Shown: one piece after another, positions 7,853 through 14,143 of the stretch | How the letters are laid out: the number at the start of each line of letters is the position of its first letter | How positions within the stretch are numbered: position 1 is the stretch's first letter | Assembly: GCA_035544675.1 (NCBI GenBank) | Contig: DATKCA010000278.1 | Span: 1 to 17,413, forward strand | Direction of reading: 5' to 3' | Source of the DNA: DATKCA01 sp035544675 | GTDB taxonomy: Bacteria; Acidobacteriota; Thermoanaerobaculia; Gp7-AA8 | Length of the DNA stretch: 17,413 nt | Made by a program: the position numbers and the translations under genes | Notes under the pieces: generated by a model | Told to the model about the DNA's origin: nothing | Seen by the model: only the letters and a program-made list of their open reading frames with translations | The model's database searches: none

Positions 7853-9049
7853 ATGACAAAGAAGAAAATCGCGTTCCTCAGCATCTCCACGGCGGTGATC
7901 GTCCTGCTCCTGGCGGGCGCCCTCTTCGGGCAGGTCACGCAGAAGTCGAACGTCTACCGCTACCTCAGCATCTTCTCGGAAGTGCTGGACCTGGTCCGCA
8001 GCAATTACGTCGAGCAGGTCCCGTCCGAGCAGCTGATGGAAGGGGCGTTCTCCGGCGTGACCGACGCGATCGACGAGTTCAGCTACTACGTCTCGCCCTC
8101 GCAGATGACCACGTACCGCAACTTCGTCGATACCGAGGACAACGGCATCGGCCTCATCGTGAGCAAGCGGTTCGGATACGCGTACGTCATCGCCCCGGTG
8201 GCGGGATCGCCGGCCGCGACGGCGGGCATCGAGCGCGGCGACTTCATCGAGAAGGTCGACGGCGTGGCCACGCAGAAGATGGCCGTCTGGCAGCTGCGCA
8301 ACGCCCTTCGCACCGGCAAGCCGGTCCGCCTGCAGATCCTGCGCGGCGGTCAGACCCGCCGCGACGAGTTCACCATTACGCCCGGCTCGTTCCATCCCGT
8401 CGGCGTCATCTCCGAGCAGATCGGCAGCGTCGCCTACATCCGCATCCCGTATTTCGAGAAGGGGACAGCGGCACAGTTCCGCACCGCGCTCGAAGACGTG
8501 CGCCAGCGTGGCGTGAAGAAGCTGATCGTCGACGTCCGCGCCAACGCGGGCGGCGATGTCGAAGAGGCCATTGCGGCCGCCGACGAGCTGCTCACCAACG
8601 GCGTGATCACCGGCCTGGAAGGCCGCCGCGTCGAGTCGAAGCGGTGGCAGGCCGACCGCGCCACCTCCTTCGACGGCGAGGTCCATGTGCTGACAGACCC
8701 CTCCACGGCATCGGGCGGCGAGATCTTCGCCGCGGCCATCCGCGGCAACAACCGCGGCAAGCTCATCGGCGTGACGACCTACGGCAAATCGATCGTGCAG
8801 CGCTTCATCACGCTGCCGAGCGGCGGCGGCGTCCAGATGACCATCGCCCACTACACCACTCCCGACCTCAAGCCCATCAAGAATCTCGGCGTGAAGCCCG
8901 ACGTGGTCGTCGATCTCTCGTCGCAGTCGATCCGCGACCCGCAGTCGACGCAGAAGCAGCAGGACCGCGAGGACCTGATCCTGAGCAAGGCCCTGACGCT
9001 GTTCGGCGAGACGACGAAGGCCCCCGCGGCGCTGAAGAACGCCGCGTAG
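7853..9049 (+). CDS. S41 family carboxyl-terminal processing protease (CtpA-like)
   Basis: Periplasmic or membrane-anchored serine protease of 398 aa that trims or degrades proteins by their C-termini. Residues 6-26 are one uncleaved or weakly cleaved TM/signal segment. Residues 35-88 are an N-terminal helical region and 92-175 a PDZ domain (DNGIGLIVS, GSPAATAGIERGDFIEKVDG). Residues 185-360 are the S41 core. The Ser/Lys dyad is intact: Ser287 in STASGGEIF and Lys312 in TTYGKSIVQ, 25 residues apart as in E. coli Prc. The ATG at 7853 is 4 bp after the EnvC-like stop. In Pseudomonas, CtpA degrades peptidoglycan hydrolases, so a role in cell-wall hydrolase control with its neighbour is likely but inferred. 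The stop is followed directly by a heptamer array and then a terminator. Confidence 0.95.
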   Translation: MTKKKIAFLSISTAVIVLLLAGALFGQVTQKSNVYRYLSIFSEVLDLVRSNYVEQVPSEQLMEGAFSGVTDAIDEFSYYVSPSQMTTYRNFVDTEDNGIGLIVSKRFGYAYVIAPVAGSPAATAGIERGDFIEKVDGVATQKMAVWQLRNALRTGKPVRLQILRGGQTRRDEFTITPGSFHPVGVISEQIGSVAYIRIPYFEKGTAAQFRTALEDVRQRGVKKLIVDVRANAGGDVEEAIAAADELLTNGVITGLEGRRVESKRWQADRATSFDGEVHVLTDPSTASGGEIFAAAIRGNNRGKLIGVTTYGKSIVQRFITLPSGGGVQMTIAHYTTPDLKPIKNLGVKPDVVVDLSSQSIRDPQSTQKQQDREDLILSKALTLFGETTKAPAALKNAA

Positions 9050-9050
9050 C

Positions 9051-9116
<66 letters not shown>

Positions 9117-9131
9117 AGCGCGATCAAGTGG

Positions 9132-9162
9132 AGCGCCGCCGACCCGGCGGCGCTTTTTCGTT
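9132..9162 (+). terminator. Intrinsic terminator of the rnc-envC-ctp run
   Basis: AGCGCCGCC (9132-9140) and GGCGGCGCT (9146-9154) form a 9-bp GC-rich stem with a 5-nt loop, followed by TTTTTCGTT. It ends the plus-strand transcript after the heptamer array. A nearly identical hairpin occurs at 11281. Confidence 0.85.
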
Positions 9163-9178
9163 AGATCAGCCATGGAGA

Positions 9179-9194
9179 CACAGAGAACACAGAG
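9179..9194. repeat. CACAGAG iteron half element
   Basis: Two CACAGAG units (9179-9185 and 9188-9194) are separated by AA, exactly as in the right arm of the inverted repeat at 5934-5994. The inverted partner is absent here. Confidence 0.75.
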
Positions 9195-9209
9195 ACGCTC
9201 TGCGTTTCT

Positions 9210-9236
9210 GTGGAGGACAGGCAATCCTGCCTGTCC
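9210..9236. repeat. GGACAGGC palindromic repeat, copy 1
   Basis: GTGGA leads into the arms GGACAGGCA and TGCCTGTCC with a 4-nt spacer ATCC. The 27-bp unit is identical to copy 2 at 11202 and differs from copy 3 at 11477 by one spacer base. It lies 16 bp after the CACAGAG half element. Confidence 0.9.
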
Positions 9237-9272
9237 TGACTCTGCCGCTCAGCGAACCCAGAGAAAACACCC

Positions 9273-9301
9273 TTGACAAATGCCTACTACAGACGTAGTT
9301 T
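9273..9301 (+). promoter_or_regulatory. Promoter and BlaI-type operator of the blaI-M56 operon
   Basis: TTGACA (9273-9278, perfect -35) is followed after 17 bp by TAGTTT (9296-9301, weak -10). A dyad ACTAC (9286-9290) / GTAGT (9295-9299) occupies the spacer and overlaps the -10. BlaI/MecI repressors bind ACTACA-type dyads, so autorepression by steric block is expected. The start codon at 9322 is about 14 nt beyond the predicted transcription start. Confidence 0.8.
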
Positions 9302-9321
9302 GCTGGACGGACGTTACGTAG

Positions 9322-9690
9322 ATGAAAAAAGACGCCCGTCTGACCCGCTTCGAGCTCGAGATCATGGAATTGCTCTGGTCTCTCGGCGAAACCTCCGTGC
9401 GTGAAATTCAGGAGACCATCCCCGAGAAGAGCCGTCCCGCCTACACGACCGTTCAGACCATCGTGCAGCGCCTGGAGCAGAAAGGGGCCGTCCATCGCAC
9501 GCGGAAGGTAGGCAACGCTCTCATGTTCGAGGCCGTTGTGACGCGCAAGTCCGCCTACCGGCGCCTCATTCAGGAAGTCCTCGATCTATTCGGCGGTTCC
9601 GCTCAGCCTCTCGTCGCTCACCTCCTCGAGAGCGGGAAGCTCACTCTGGAAGACCTCAAGGAGCTCGAGAAGAAAGAGGGCCGGCGATGA
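9322..9690 (+). CDS. BlaI/MecI family transcriptional repressor
   Basis: Winged-helix repressor of 122 aa. Residues 1-75 are the DNA-binding domain, with RLTRFELEIMELLWSLGETS and YTTVQTIVQRLEQKGAVHR, both typical of the BlaI/MecI/CopY family. The remainder is the helical dimerisation tail, which in BlaI carries the cleavage site. Its stop overlaps the start of the M56 peptidase gene (ATGA), so the two are translationally coupled and form the classic repressor/sensor-protease pair. The dyad in its own promoter argues for autoregulation. No beta-lactamase or penicillin-binding gene is nearby, so the regulon is probably not drug resistance; the targets are unknown. The ATG has only a poor Shine-Dalgarno (GGACGG). 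Confidence 0.95.
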   Translation: MKKDARLTRFELEIMELLWSLGETSVREIQETIPEKSRPAYTTVQTIVQRLEQKGAVHRTRKVGNALMFEAVVTRKSAYRRLIQEVLDLFGGSAQPLVAHLLESGKLTLEDLKELEKKEGRR

Positions 9691-11195
9691 GCGCGGTCGC
9701 CACTCATCTCTGGACGTCCACGTTCGTACTCCTGGCCGCGCTCCTCCTCGCGCGGTTTCTGCCGCTGACTGCCCGGACGCGCCATGCTCTTCTGCTGTGC
9801 GGCCTGGTCAAATTCGCGATTCCCTCCGATGTGATTGCCTCACCGCTCCGTGCGCTCGGCGTGGACCGGCCTGCAGCAGCAGCCGTCGCCGTCGAATGGC
9901 TGGCGGCACCGGCGACGGTTCGCACGCTCTCTCCCCGACCTTCCAGCGTGTGGCCGGACGCGCTTGCCGTCGGCTGGATCGTCTCCGCGATCGCTCTCGC
10001 TGCAGCGTGGGCGATCGCGCGACGGCGTCTGGTCACGTCCCTTCTGCGCGGCGCCGCGCCTGCGTCGCCGCGCGAGCACGCCGCCCTGGCGGCTGCGCGA
10101 CGCCATCTCGAGCTTCACACCAGCGTCGACATCCTGCGCTCCACGATTTCCGAAGCGCCTGCTGTCGTGCGCATCATCCGTCCGGTCGTCGTCCTGCCCG
10201 ACGGCGGTTGCGACACCCTCGACGATGACGAGCTGGAATCGCTCCTCCGCCACGAATGTGCACACGTGGCCCGGCGCGACAACCTCCTCGGCCTCTTCGA
10301 ATCAGCGATCGTGGCCGCCTTCTGGTTCCACCCGCTCGTCTGGATCGCGCAGCGAGCCATCGCCACCACACGCGAGGAGGCGTGTGATGAGGTGGCTGCG
10401 GTGAGTCCCGATGCAGTGGATACGTACGTTTCCGCTCTCTCGAAAATCTGCAGCGCCGTCCTCACCGCGCGCCTCGCCGGCGTGTCGTGCATGGCCAGCG
10501 CGCACTTGAAAGAAAGGTTGAATCACATCATGAAGCTCGAAACGCTGCGCTCTCGCGCACTCTCGCACGGTCTCGTGGTTTCTGTTGCCGCCATTGCCGT
10601 CGCCGCCGTGACGATCCTCGGCGCAGTCGATGCCGCCGCACTGTCCGATTCGAAAGAACCTCCCTATACGCTGGCGTTCACCGCGCGCCCGGGCGATGTC
10701 GCCGGAACGATCGAGTTCGCCGGACGCGTATTCGATTCGGCGACAGGCATCGTCCTCACGCGTCCGCACACGATATTCAAACGCGGATCGAGCGCGCGCG
10801 TGGCGGCCATCGCGCAGGATCAGGAAGTGATCGTCGACGTGCGCGAAGCCGGCGACCGCGTGACCGCGGTGATGCGCATCGCCGAAAACGCCGTGCCGGT
10901 TCAGGAGTCGACGTACACGGCGGCTCTCCAGCCCGACGGGCCACGGAACACGTCCGGCCGTCGCTATACCGGCATGCCGATGACGCTCCAGCTCAAGGAT
11001 GCGGAGTTGAAGAACGTTCTCGACACGTTCTCCCAACTGACCGGTCTCAAGATCGTGTACGCGGACACATGGAAAGGCAGGGTCGACGTCGACGTCAAAA
11101 ACATGCCGTGGGACGAGGCCCTCGATGTCATCCTCCGCCAGAACGGCCTGACCTGGGAGCTCGAGGGAGACACACTGAAAGTGGTGCCGCAGTAG
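9687..11195 (+). CDS. M56 (BlaR1-like) membrane metallopeptidase fused to an STN-like domain
   Basis: Predicted integral membrane signalling protease of 502 aa that would relieve the BlaI repressor encoded just upstream. Membrane segments lie near 8-25, 33-50, 93-111 and 296-314, with a further hydrophobic stretch around 203-222. The zinc site is HECAH (189-193), with the third ligand expected in EEACDE (230-235). After the last TM the chain does not carry a BlaR1 penicillin-binding domain. It has an unassigned beta-rich region at about 325-410, then at 430-500 a domain like the secretin/TonB short N-terminal (STN) domain: LQLKDAELKNVLDTFSQLTG, VDVDVKNMPWDEALDVIL and the ending DTLKVVPQ. The stimulus is therefore periplasmic but probably not a beta-lactam. 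Similar M56 proteins with non-BlaR sensor tails are known from Acidobacteriota. Domain calls are by eye. Confidence 0.88.
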   Translation: MSAVATHLWTSTFVLLAALLLARFLPLTARTRHALLLCGLVKFAIPSDVIASPLRALGVDRPAAAAVAVEWLAAPATVRTLSPRPSSVWPDALAVGWIVSAIALAAAWAIARRRLVTSLLRGAAPASPREHAALAAARRHLELHTSVDILRSTISEAPAVVRIIRPVVVLPDGGCDTLDDDELESLLRHECAHVARRDNLLGLFESAIVAAFWFHPLVWIAQRAIATTREEACDEVAAVSPDAVDTYVSALSKICSAVLTARLAGVSCMASAHLKERLNHIMKLETLRSRALSHGLVVSVAAIAVAAVTILGAVDAAALSDSKEPPYTLAFTARPGDVAGTIEFAGRVFDSATGIVLTRPHTIFKRGSSARVAAIAQDQEVIVDVREAGDRVTAVMRIAENAVPVQESTYTAALQPDGPRNTSGRRYTGMPMTLQLKDAELKNVLDTFSQLTGLKIVYADTWKGRVDVDVKNMPWDEALDVILRQNGLTWELEGDTLKVVPQ

Positions 11196-11201
11196 AGCCT
11201 G

Positions 11202-11229
11202 GGTGGAGGACAGGCAATCCTGCCTGTCC
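11202..11229. repeat. GGACAGGC palindromic repeat, copy 2
   Basis: 28-bp unit GGTGGA followed by arms GGACAGGCA / TGCCTGTCC around ATCC, beginning 6 bp after the M56 stop codon. It is identical to copy 1 over 27 bp. Confidence 0.9.
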
Positions 11230-11280
11230 CGACGAGAGTCAAAAGCCGGGCTCGGGCTCGGTAAATTGGGCGACAGGTGG

Positions 11281-11310
11281 AGCGCCGCCGACGCGGCGGC
11301 GCTTTTCGTT
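11281..11310 (+). terminator. Intrinsic terminator of the blaI-M56 operon
   Basis: AGCGCCGCC (11281-11289) pairs with GGCGGCGCT (11295-11303) around a 5-nt loop, then TTTTCGTT. It shares stem, GTGG lead-in and TTCGTT tail with the terminator at 9132, differing by one loop base and one T. Confidence 0.85.
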
Positions 11311-11314
11311 CTCC

Positions 11315-11335
11315 TGTGATCTGTGATCTGTGATC
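11315..11335. repeat. Tandem heptamer TGTGATC, 3 copies
   Basis: Three perfect 7-bp units start at 11315, 11322 and 11329. The third contains the GTG start codon (11330) of the deacetylase gene, so the array forms the translation initiation region of that gene. Confidence 0.9.
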
Positions 11336-12217
11336 AGCAGAGCATGCGACAATCGCTACGCACTGCGACCCGAATCCTCATTCCGCACGATCGCAACGCT
11401 GACGCTCCTGCCCGTCGCGGGACTCCTCGTCTTCTTCGCATGGCGCCTGCTGCACACTGCGGTGACGACTGAGCCAGGTGGAGGACAGGCAGTCCTGCCT
11501 GTCCAAACTCCTCCGACGAGCGCAGTCACCGAAGCCGCGACGCTCCCGCAGAAGCCCAAACCCACGGGCCACATCGTCCTGATCATCGACGACGTCGGTC
11601 ACGACAACCAGCAGATCGAGCGCGCCATGAAACTCGATCCGAACATCAATTTCGCGGTGCTGCCGAACGGCATTCGAGGCGCCGAGTACGCCCGCAGGCT
11701 CTATGAGAACGGCTTCGAGGTCCTCTGCCACCTCCCCATGGAGCCGGTCGGCAACGCTTCACCGGGGCCGAATGCGGTGCTCACGTCGATGAGTGAGGAC
11801 GAGATCGAGGCGCTGACCAGCGCGAACATCAGGGCCGTGCCGTTCGCGCGCGGCGTCAACAACCACATGGGCTCACGCGCCACGGCCGATCCCCGCGTGA
11901 TGCGCAGCGTGCTCCGGGCCTTGCCGCGCGGCATGTACTTCATCGACTCGCGGACCGGCGGCGACTCGGTGGCCACCGCCATGGCCAGGCAGATGAACAT
12001 CCGCACGGCCTCGCGTCACGTGTTCCTCGATGATGTTCCGGACGAGGCGGCGGTGCGGCGGCAGATCGCGGTGCTGGCCGCGGAGGCGCAAAAGCGCGGC
12101 GTCGCCGTCGGCATCGGCCATCCGCATCGGGCCACCCTGAACGCGCTCGCACTCGAGGTTCCGCGCCTGCGCAGTGCCGGATTCCGCTTCGTGAGAGCAT
12201 CCGAGGCTGTCGAGTAG
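11330..12217 (+). CDS. Divergent polysaccharide deacetylase, YibQ family
   Basis: Membrane-anchored protein of 295 aa. Residues 22-45 are one TM segment (LLPVAGLLVFFAW), 46-78 a Pro/Thr/Ala linker, and 79-293 the divergent polysaccharide deacetylase fold (NodB-like). Fold markers are LIIDDVG with Asp87/Asp88, CHLPMEP with His134, NNHMGS with His179, YFIDSRT with Asp206, and GIGHPH near the end. The bacterial role of this family is unclear; it is often found beside EnvC and Ctp genes, as here at a distance. The GTG at 11330 is the first usable start because an in-frame TGA lies just upstream. It has no Shine-Dalgarno and sits in a heptamer array. Codons 50-58 (GGGQAVLPV) are encoded by copy 3 of the GGACAGGC palindrome, apparently inserted in frame into the linker. 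The stop overlaps the next start by 1 bp. Confidence 0.88.
   Translation: MISRACDNRYALRPESSFRTIATLTLLPVAGLLVFFAWRLLHTAVTTEPGGGQAVLPVQTPPTSAVTEAATLPQKPKPTGHIVLIIDDVGHDNQQIERAMKLDPNINFAVLPNGIRGAEYARRLYENGFEVLCHLPMEPVGNASPGPNAVLTSMSEDEIEALTSANIRAVPFARGVNNHMGSRATADPRVMRSVLRALPRGMYFIDSRTGGDSVATAMARQMNIRTASRHVFLDDVPDEAAVRRQIAVLAAEAQKRGVAVGIGHPHRATLNALALEVPRLRSAGFRFVRASEAVE
11477..11504. repeat. GGACAGGC palindromic repeat, copy 3, inside a coding region
   Basis: 28-bp unit with arms GGACAGGCA / TGCCTGTCC and spacer GTCC, one base different from copies 1 and 2. It lies wholly inside the deacetylase gene, encoding linker residues 50-58 without breaking the frame. Confidence 0.9.
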
Positions 12218-12960
12218 TGCTGTTAGCGGTCTTTCTGCTGAATCTGGCCGCCGGTCTCACGCTCTTCCTTCCGCTGGTCGGCCGGCGCAACGCCGGCGTG
12301 AAGTTCTACCGGCTGGTGCTGGTGATCAGCGCCGCGCTCTCGCTGCTGGCAGCAGTGGCGCATCTGATGGCGCGCAAGCAGGGTCTCGCCGCCGCCGGCG
12401 GCGTGCTCGTCGTCCTCACCTTCCTGGTCGTGTTTCTACTGCCATACCCGAAGCGCCTGGTCTTCCGCGCCGCGGCGGCGCTTCTGGGCGCGGCGTATCT
12501 CGTTGTCCCCATCCTCGCGTATCACGCCGCGGTGCGGCCTCCGCACCTGGTCTGGTCCATCGCCGGCGCGCTCACAAGCATCGCGCTCCTCGGGTCGGTC
12601 AATCTGGCCATGACGCTCGGCCACTGGTACCTCGTCGTGCGCGGCATGCCGATCGAGCCGCTCAAGCGGCTGACCATCGCAATGCTCGTCAGCACCGTCG
12701 CGAAGCTCGTGGTGGTGATCGTCGCCGTCGCGGCCGGCGGGATCGTTCGCGAGGTCGGCATCCGCCACGGCATCTTCTTCTGGATGCGGGCCGGTTGGGG
12801 TCTGGCCGGACCGCTGGTGCTCTTCCCGATGGTGTGGGGAACGGTGAAGATCCGCTCCACGATGGCCGCGACAGGGATCCTCTACGTCGACGTGGTCGCC
12901 GTCGTGATCGGGGAAGTGCTGGGGGCGTGGCTCTCCGCGCTGGTTCGGTACCCGGTCTAG
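12217..12960 (+). CDS. Unknown integral membrane protein, about 8 TM segments
   Basis: I do not recognise this 247-aa protein. Hydrophobicity suggests eight membrane helices near 2-20, 32-50, 58-76, 83-101, 112-134, 153-174, 187-209 and 220-242. Polar or potentially functional residues near or within them include His49, His136 in TLGHWYLV, Trp195 in RAGWGLAGP and Glu233. The conserved-looking loops GMPIEPLKRLT (143-153) and FFWMRAGWG (187-195) would be the best search queries. It starts with GTG at 12217, overlapping the deacetylase stop by 1 bp, so the two are probably co-translated. Its TAG stop shares the palindrome CTAG with the stop of the convergent small gene. A transport or redox role is possible but nothing in the sequence proves it. 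Confidence 0.8.
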   Translation: MLLAVFLLNLAAGLTLFLPLVGRRNAGVKFYRLVLVISAALSLLAAVAHLMARKQGLAAAGGVLVVLTFLVVFLLPYPKRLVFRAAAALLGAAYLVVPILAYHAAVRPPHLVWSIAGALTSIALLGSVNLAMTLGHWYLVVRGMPIEPLKRLTIAMLVSTVAKLVVVIVAVAAGGIVREVGIRHGIFFWMRAGWGLAGPLVLFPMVWGTVKIRSTMAATGILYVDVVAVVIGEVLGAWLSALVRYPV

Positions 12961-13196
12961 ATCAACTTCAACCGTTCCGTCTTCTCTTCGTCGTCGGCCA
13001 CGCTCTGAAGAATCGCCAGATGACGGATCTGGCGATCGTTCTCGGCCTTGCCGCGGCGGCGGCGCAACGTCCGGTCGAGGGCGGTGGAGGTGACCTCGAT
13101 GGCCTTCACCCAGCGGGTGATCCTGTTGTCGGACGCTGCCGGGAGCAGAAGTGCAGCGTACACAGCAATGGCGATGAGTTTTCTGAGGGTTCGCAT
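12957..13196 (-). CDS. Small exported protein of unknown function
   Basis: 79 aa. Residues 1-22 look like a signal peptide or N-terminal TM (MRTLRKLIAIAVYAALLLPA), followed by a charged helical stretch rich in Arg, Glu and Asp. The ATG is clear, but the upstream bases are pyrimidine-rich with no Shine-Dalgarno. Its TAG overlaps the TAG of the convergent membrane-protein gene within CTAG. The signal peptide, the lack of any better frame and the fit between neighbours support a real gene. No family recognised. Confidence 0.6.
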   Translation of the reverse strand: MRTLRKLIAIAVYAALLLPAASDNRITRWVKAIEVTSTALDRTLRRRRGKAENDRQIRHLAILQSVADDEEKTERLKLI

Positions 13197-13248
13197 GGAG
13201 AGGGTCGGGACGAGAGGAGGCTAAGTTACACGGAGTCAGTCTTTAGCT

Positions 13249-13266
13249 GCGTGAGCAGGCTCACGC
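13249..13266. other. Compact hairpin downstream of the unknown minus-strand gene
   Basis: GCGTGAGC (13249-13256) and GCTCACGC (13259-13266) are perfect reverse complements two bases apart. It begins 2 bp beyond the stop of the gene ending at 13269. There is no T-tract in either direction, so termination would have to be Rho-dependent or the hairpin has another role. Confidence 0.5.
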
Positions 13267-13268
13267 AT

Positions 13269-13655
13269 TCACACAGATATCTTCCGCAGCCGCTCCAGGA
13301 GTTGTTCCGGGAGGCTCTCGAAATTCGAGGCGATATGAGGGGCGTAGATCGTGTCGTGCAGGGCCCCTCCGAGGTCGTTGATGATGGCGCGGAGGGCGGG
13401 GGGGATGCCCGCGAGCGGCTTGCCCCAGCCCTCGATGCCTGAGAAAAAGGCGTCGGTCACGCAGAGGTTTGCGTCGGTGCGGCCGGCCGGCGTCGTCAGA
13501 AAAGCGACCAGCTCCTCGAGCGCGGCGCGGAGAGCAGCGGCCTCCCCGTCCACCGTGTCGTATACGTTCCGGAGCAGCGGCGCCAGCTGGCGGGACACCC
13601 GCCGCACGCGAGCGGCATTCCGGAACAACGGCTCGAAGGTATCATTTGCCGGCAC
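13269..13655 (-). CDS. Protein of unknown function, helical, cytoplasmic
   Basis: 128 aa from GTG 13655. The sequence is alpha-helical and lacks signal peptide or TM. Visible blocks are ANDTFEPLFRNAARVRRVSR, LAPLLRNVYDTVDGEAAALR, AFFSGIEGWGKPLAGIP and ESLPEQLLERLRKISV. No family recognised. The frame extends to a start at 13709, but that would overlap the divergent receiver gene and adds a Cys/Arg-rich stretch without domain character. At 13655 a TACACT -10-like hexamer lies 6 nt before the GTG, the geometry of leaderless genes. Divergent placement next to a stand-alone response regulator may be functional or chance. Confidence 0.65.
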   Translation of the reverse strand: MPANDTFEPLFRNAARVRRVSRQLAPLLRNVYDTVDGEAAALRAALEELVAFLTTPAGRTDANLCVTDAFFSGIEGWGKPLAGIPPALRAIINDLGGALHDTIYAPHIASNFESLPEQLLERLRKISV

Positions 13656-13661
13656 GCTGCG

Positions 13662-13667
13662 AGTGTA
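13662..13667 (-). promoter_or_regulatory. Possible -10 element for a leaderless gene
   Basis: TACACT read on the minus strand ends 6 nt before the GTG at 13655. A weak TTCACC lies 16 bp further upstream as a -35 candidate. No Shine-Dalgarno is present, consistent with leaderless translation. Low confidence: the motif is short. Confidence 0.35.
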
Positions 13668-13684
13668 GCAGCGGACTTTTCGTG

Positions 13685-14143
13685 GTGAACACCGACGACA
13701 ATCTGGCACGGGCGTACGAGCTCGTCATGAGGCCGTTGCGCGCGGCCCGGCGCCTTCTGGGGCGGGCTACGCGCTGGGTGGCACCCCCGGTCGTGCTCTG
13801 CGCGGAGGACGACGAGTCTCTGCGCGTTCTCTACACCAGCGCTCTCGATCGCGCCGGCTTCATTACCGAGGTCGCGACCAACGGCCGCGAGGCCCTCCAG
13901 AAGATCGAGAAGTACTACTACTCGGCGATCCTGCTCGACCTGGGGATGCCGTACCTGCACGGCTCGACCGTGCTTGCTCTGATGCAGAGGAAGGATCCTG
14001 ACCTTCTCCGCCGGCTCGTCATCGTGACCGGGGCGTCCGACGCCGTCCTCGCCGATGTCACGGCCACGGTCAGCTCTGTGCTGCGCAAGCCGGTGCGGCT
14101 CGACAACCTCGTCGATGCCGTACGTGCGTGCGTCGAGTCATGA
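13685..14143 (+). CDS. Stand-alone response regulator receiver protein
   Basis: 152 aa with a single REC domain at 35-150 and no output domain, so it should act by protein-protein contact like CheY or Spo0F. The phosphorylation site is complete: acidic pair Asp42/Asp43 (CAEDDES), phosphoacceptor Asp85 (LLDLGMP), Thr115 (VIVTGAS) and Lys135 (LRKP). Residues 1-34 are an unusual basic amphipathic extension (ELVMRPLRAARRLLGRATRW) that could be a binding helix. GTG codons at 13682 and 13685 and an ATG at 13727 are all possible starts; none has a strong Shine-Dalgarno. No histidine kinase is in the window, so its partner is elsewhere. The stop overlaps the stop region of the convergent VOC gene by 6 bp. 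Confidence 0.92.
   Translation: MNTDDNLARAYELVMRPLRAARRLLGRATRWVAPPVVLCAEDDESLRVLYTSALDRAGFITEVATNGREALQKIEKYYYSAILLDLGMPYLHGSTVLALMQRKDPDLLRRLVIVTGASDAVLADVTATVSSVLRKPVRLDNLVDAVRACVES

Noticed and set aside
6607..7938. Minus-strand open frame of 443 codons
   Set aside because: Antisense to the EnvC-like gene and without domain character.
10487..11326. Plus-strand frame of 279 codons within the M56 gene and following gap
   Set aside because: An out-of-frame shadow, Arg/His-rich, that reads through the GGACAGGC repeat and the terminator.
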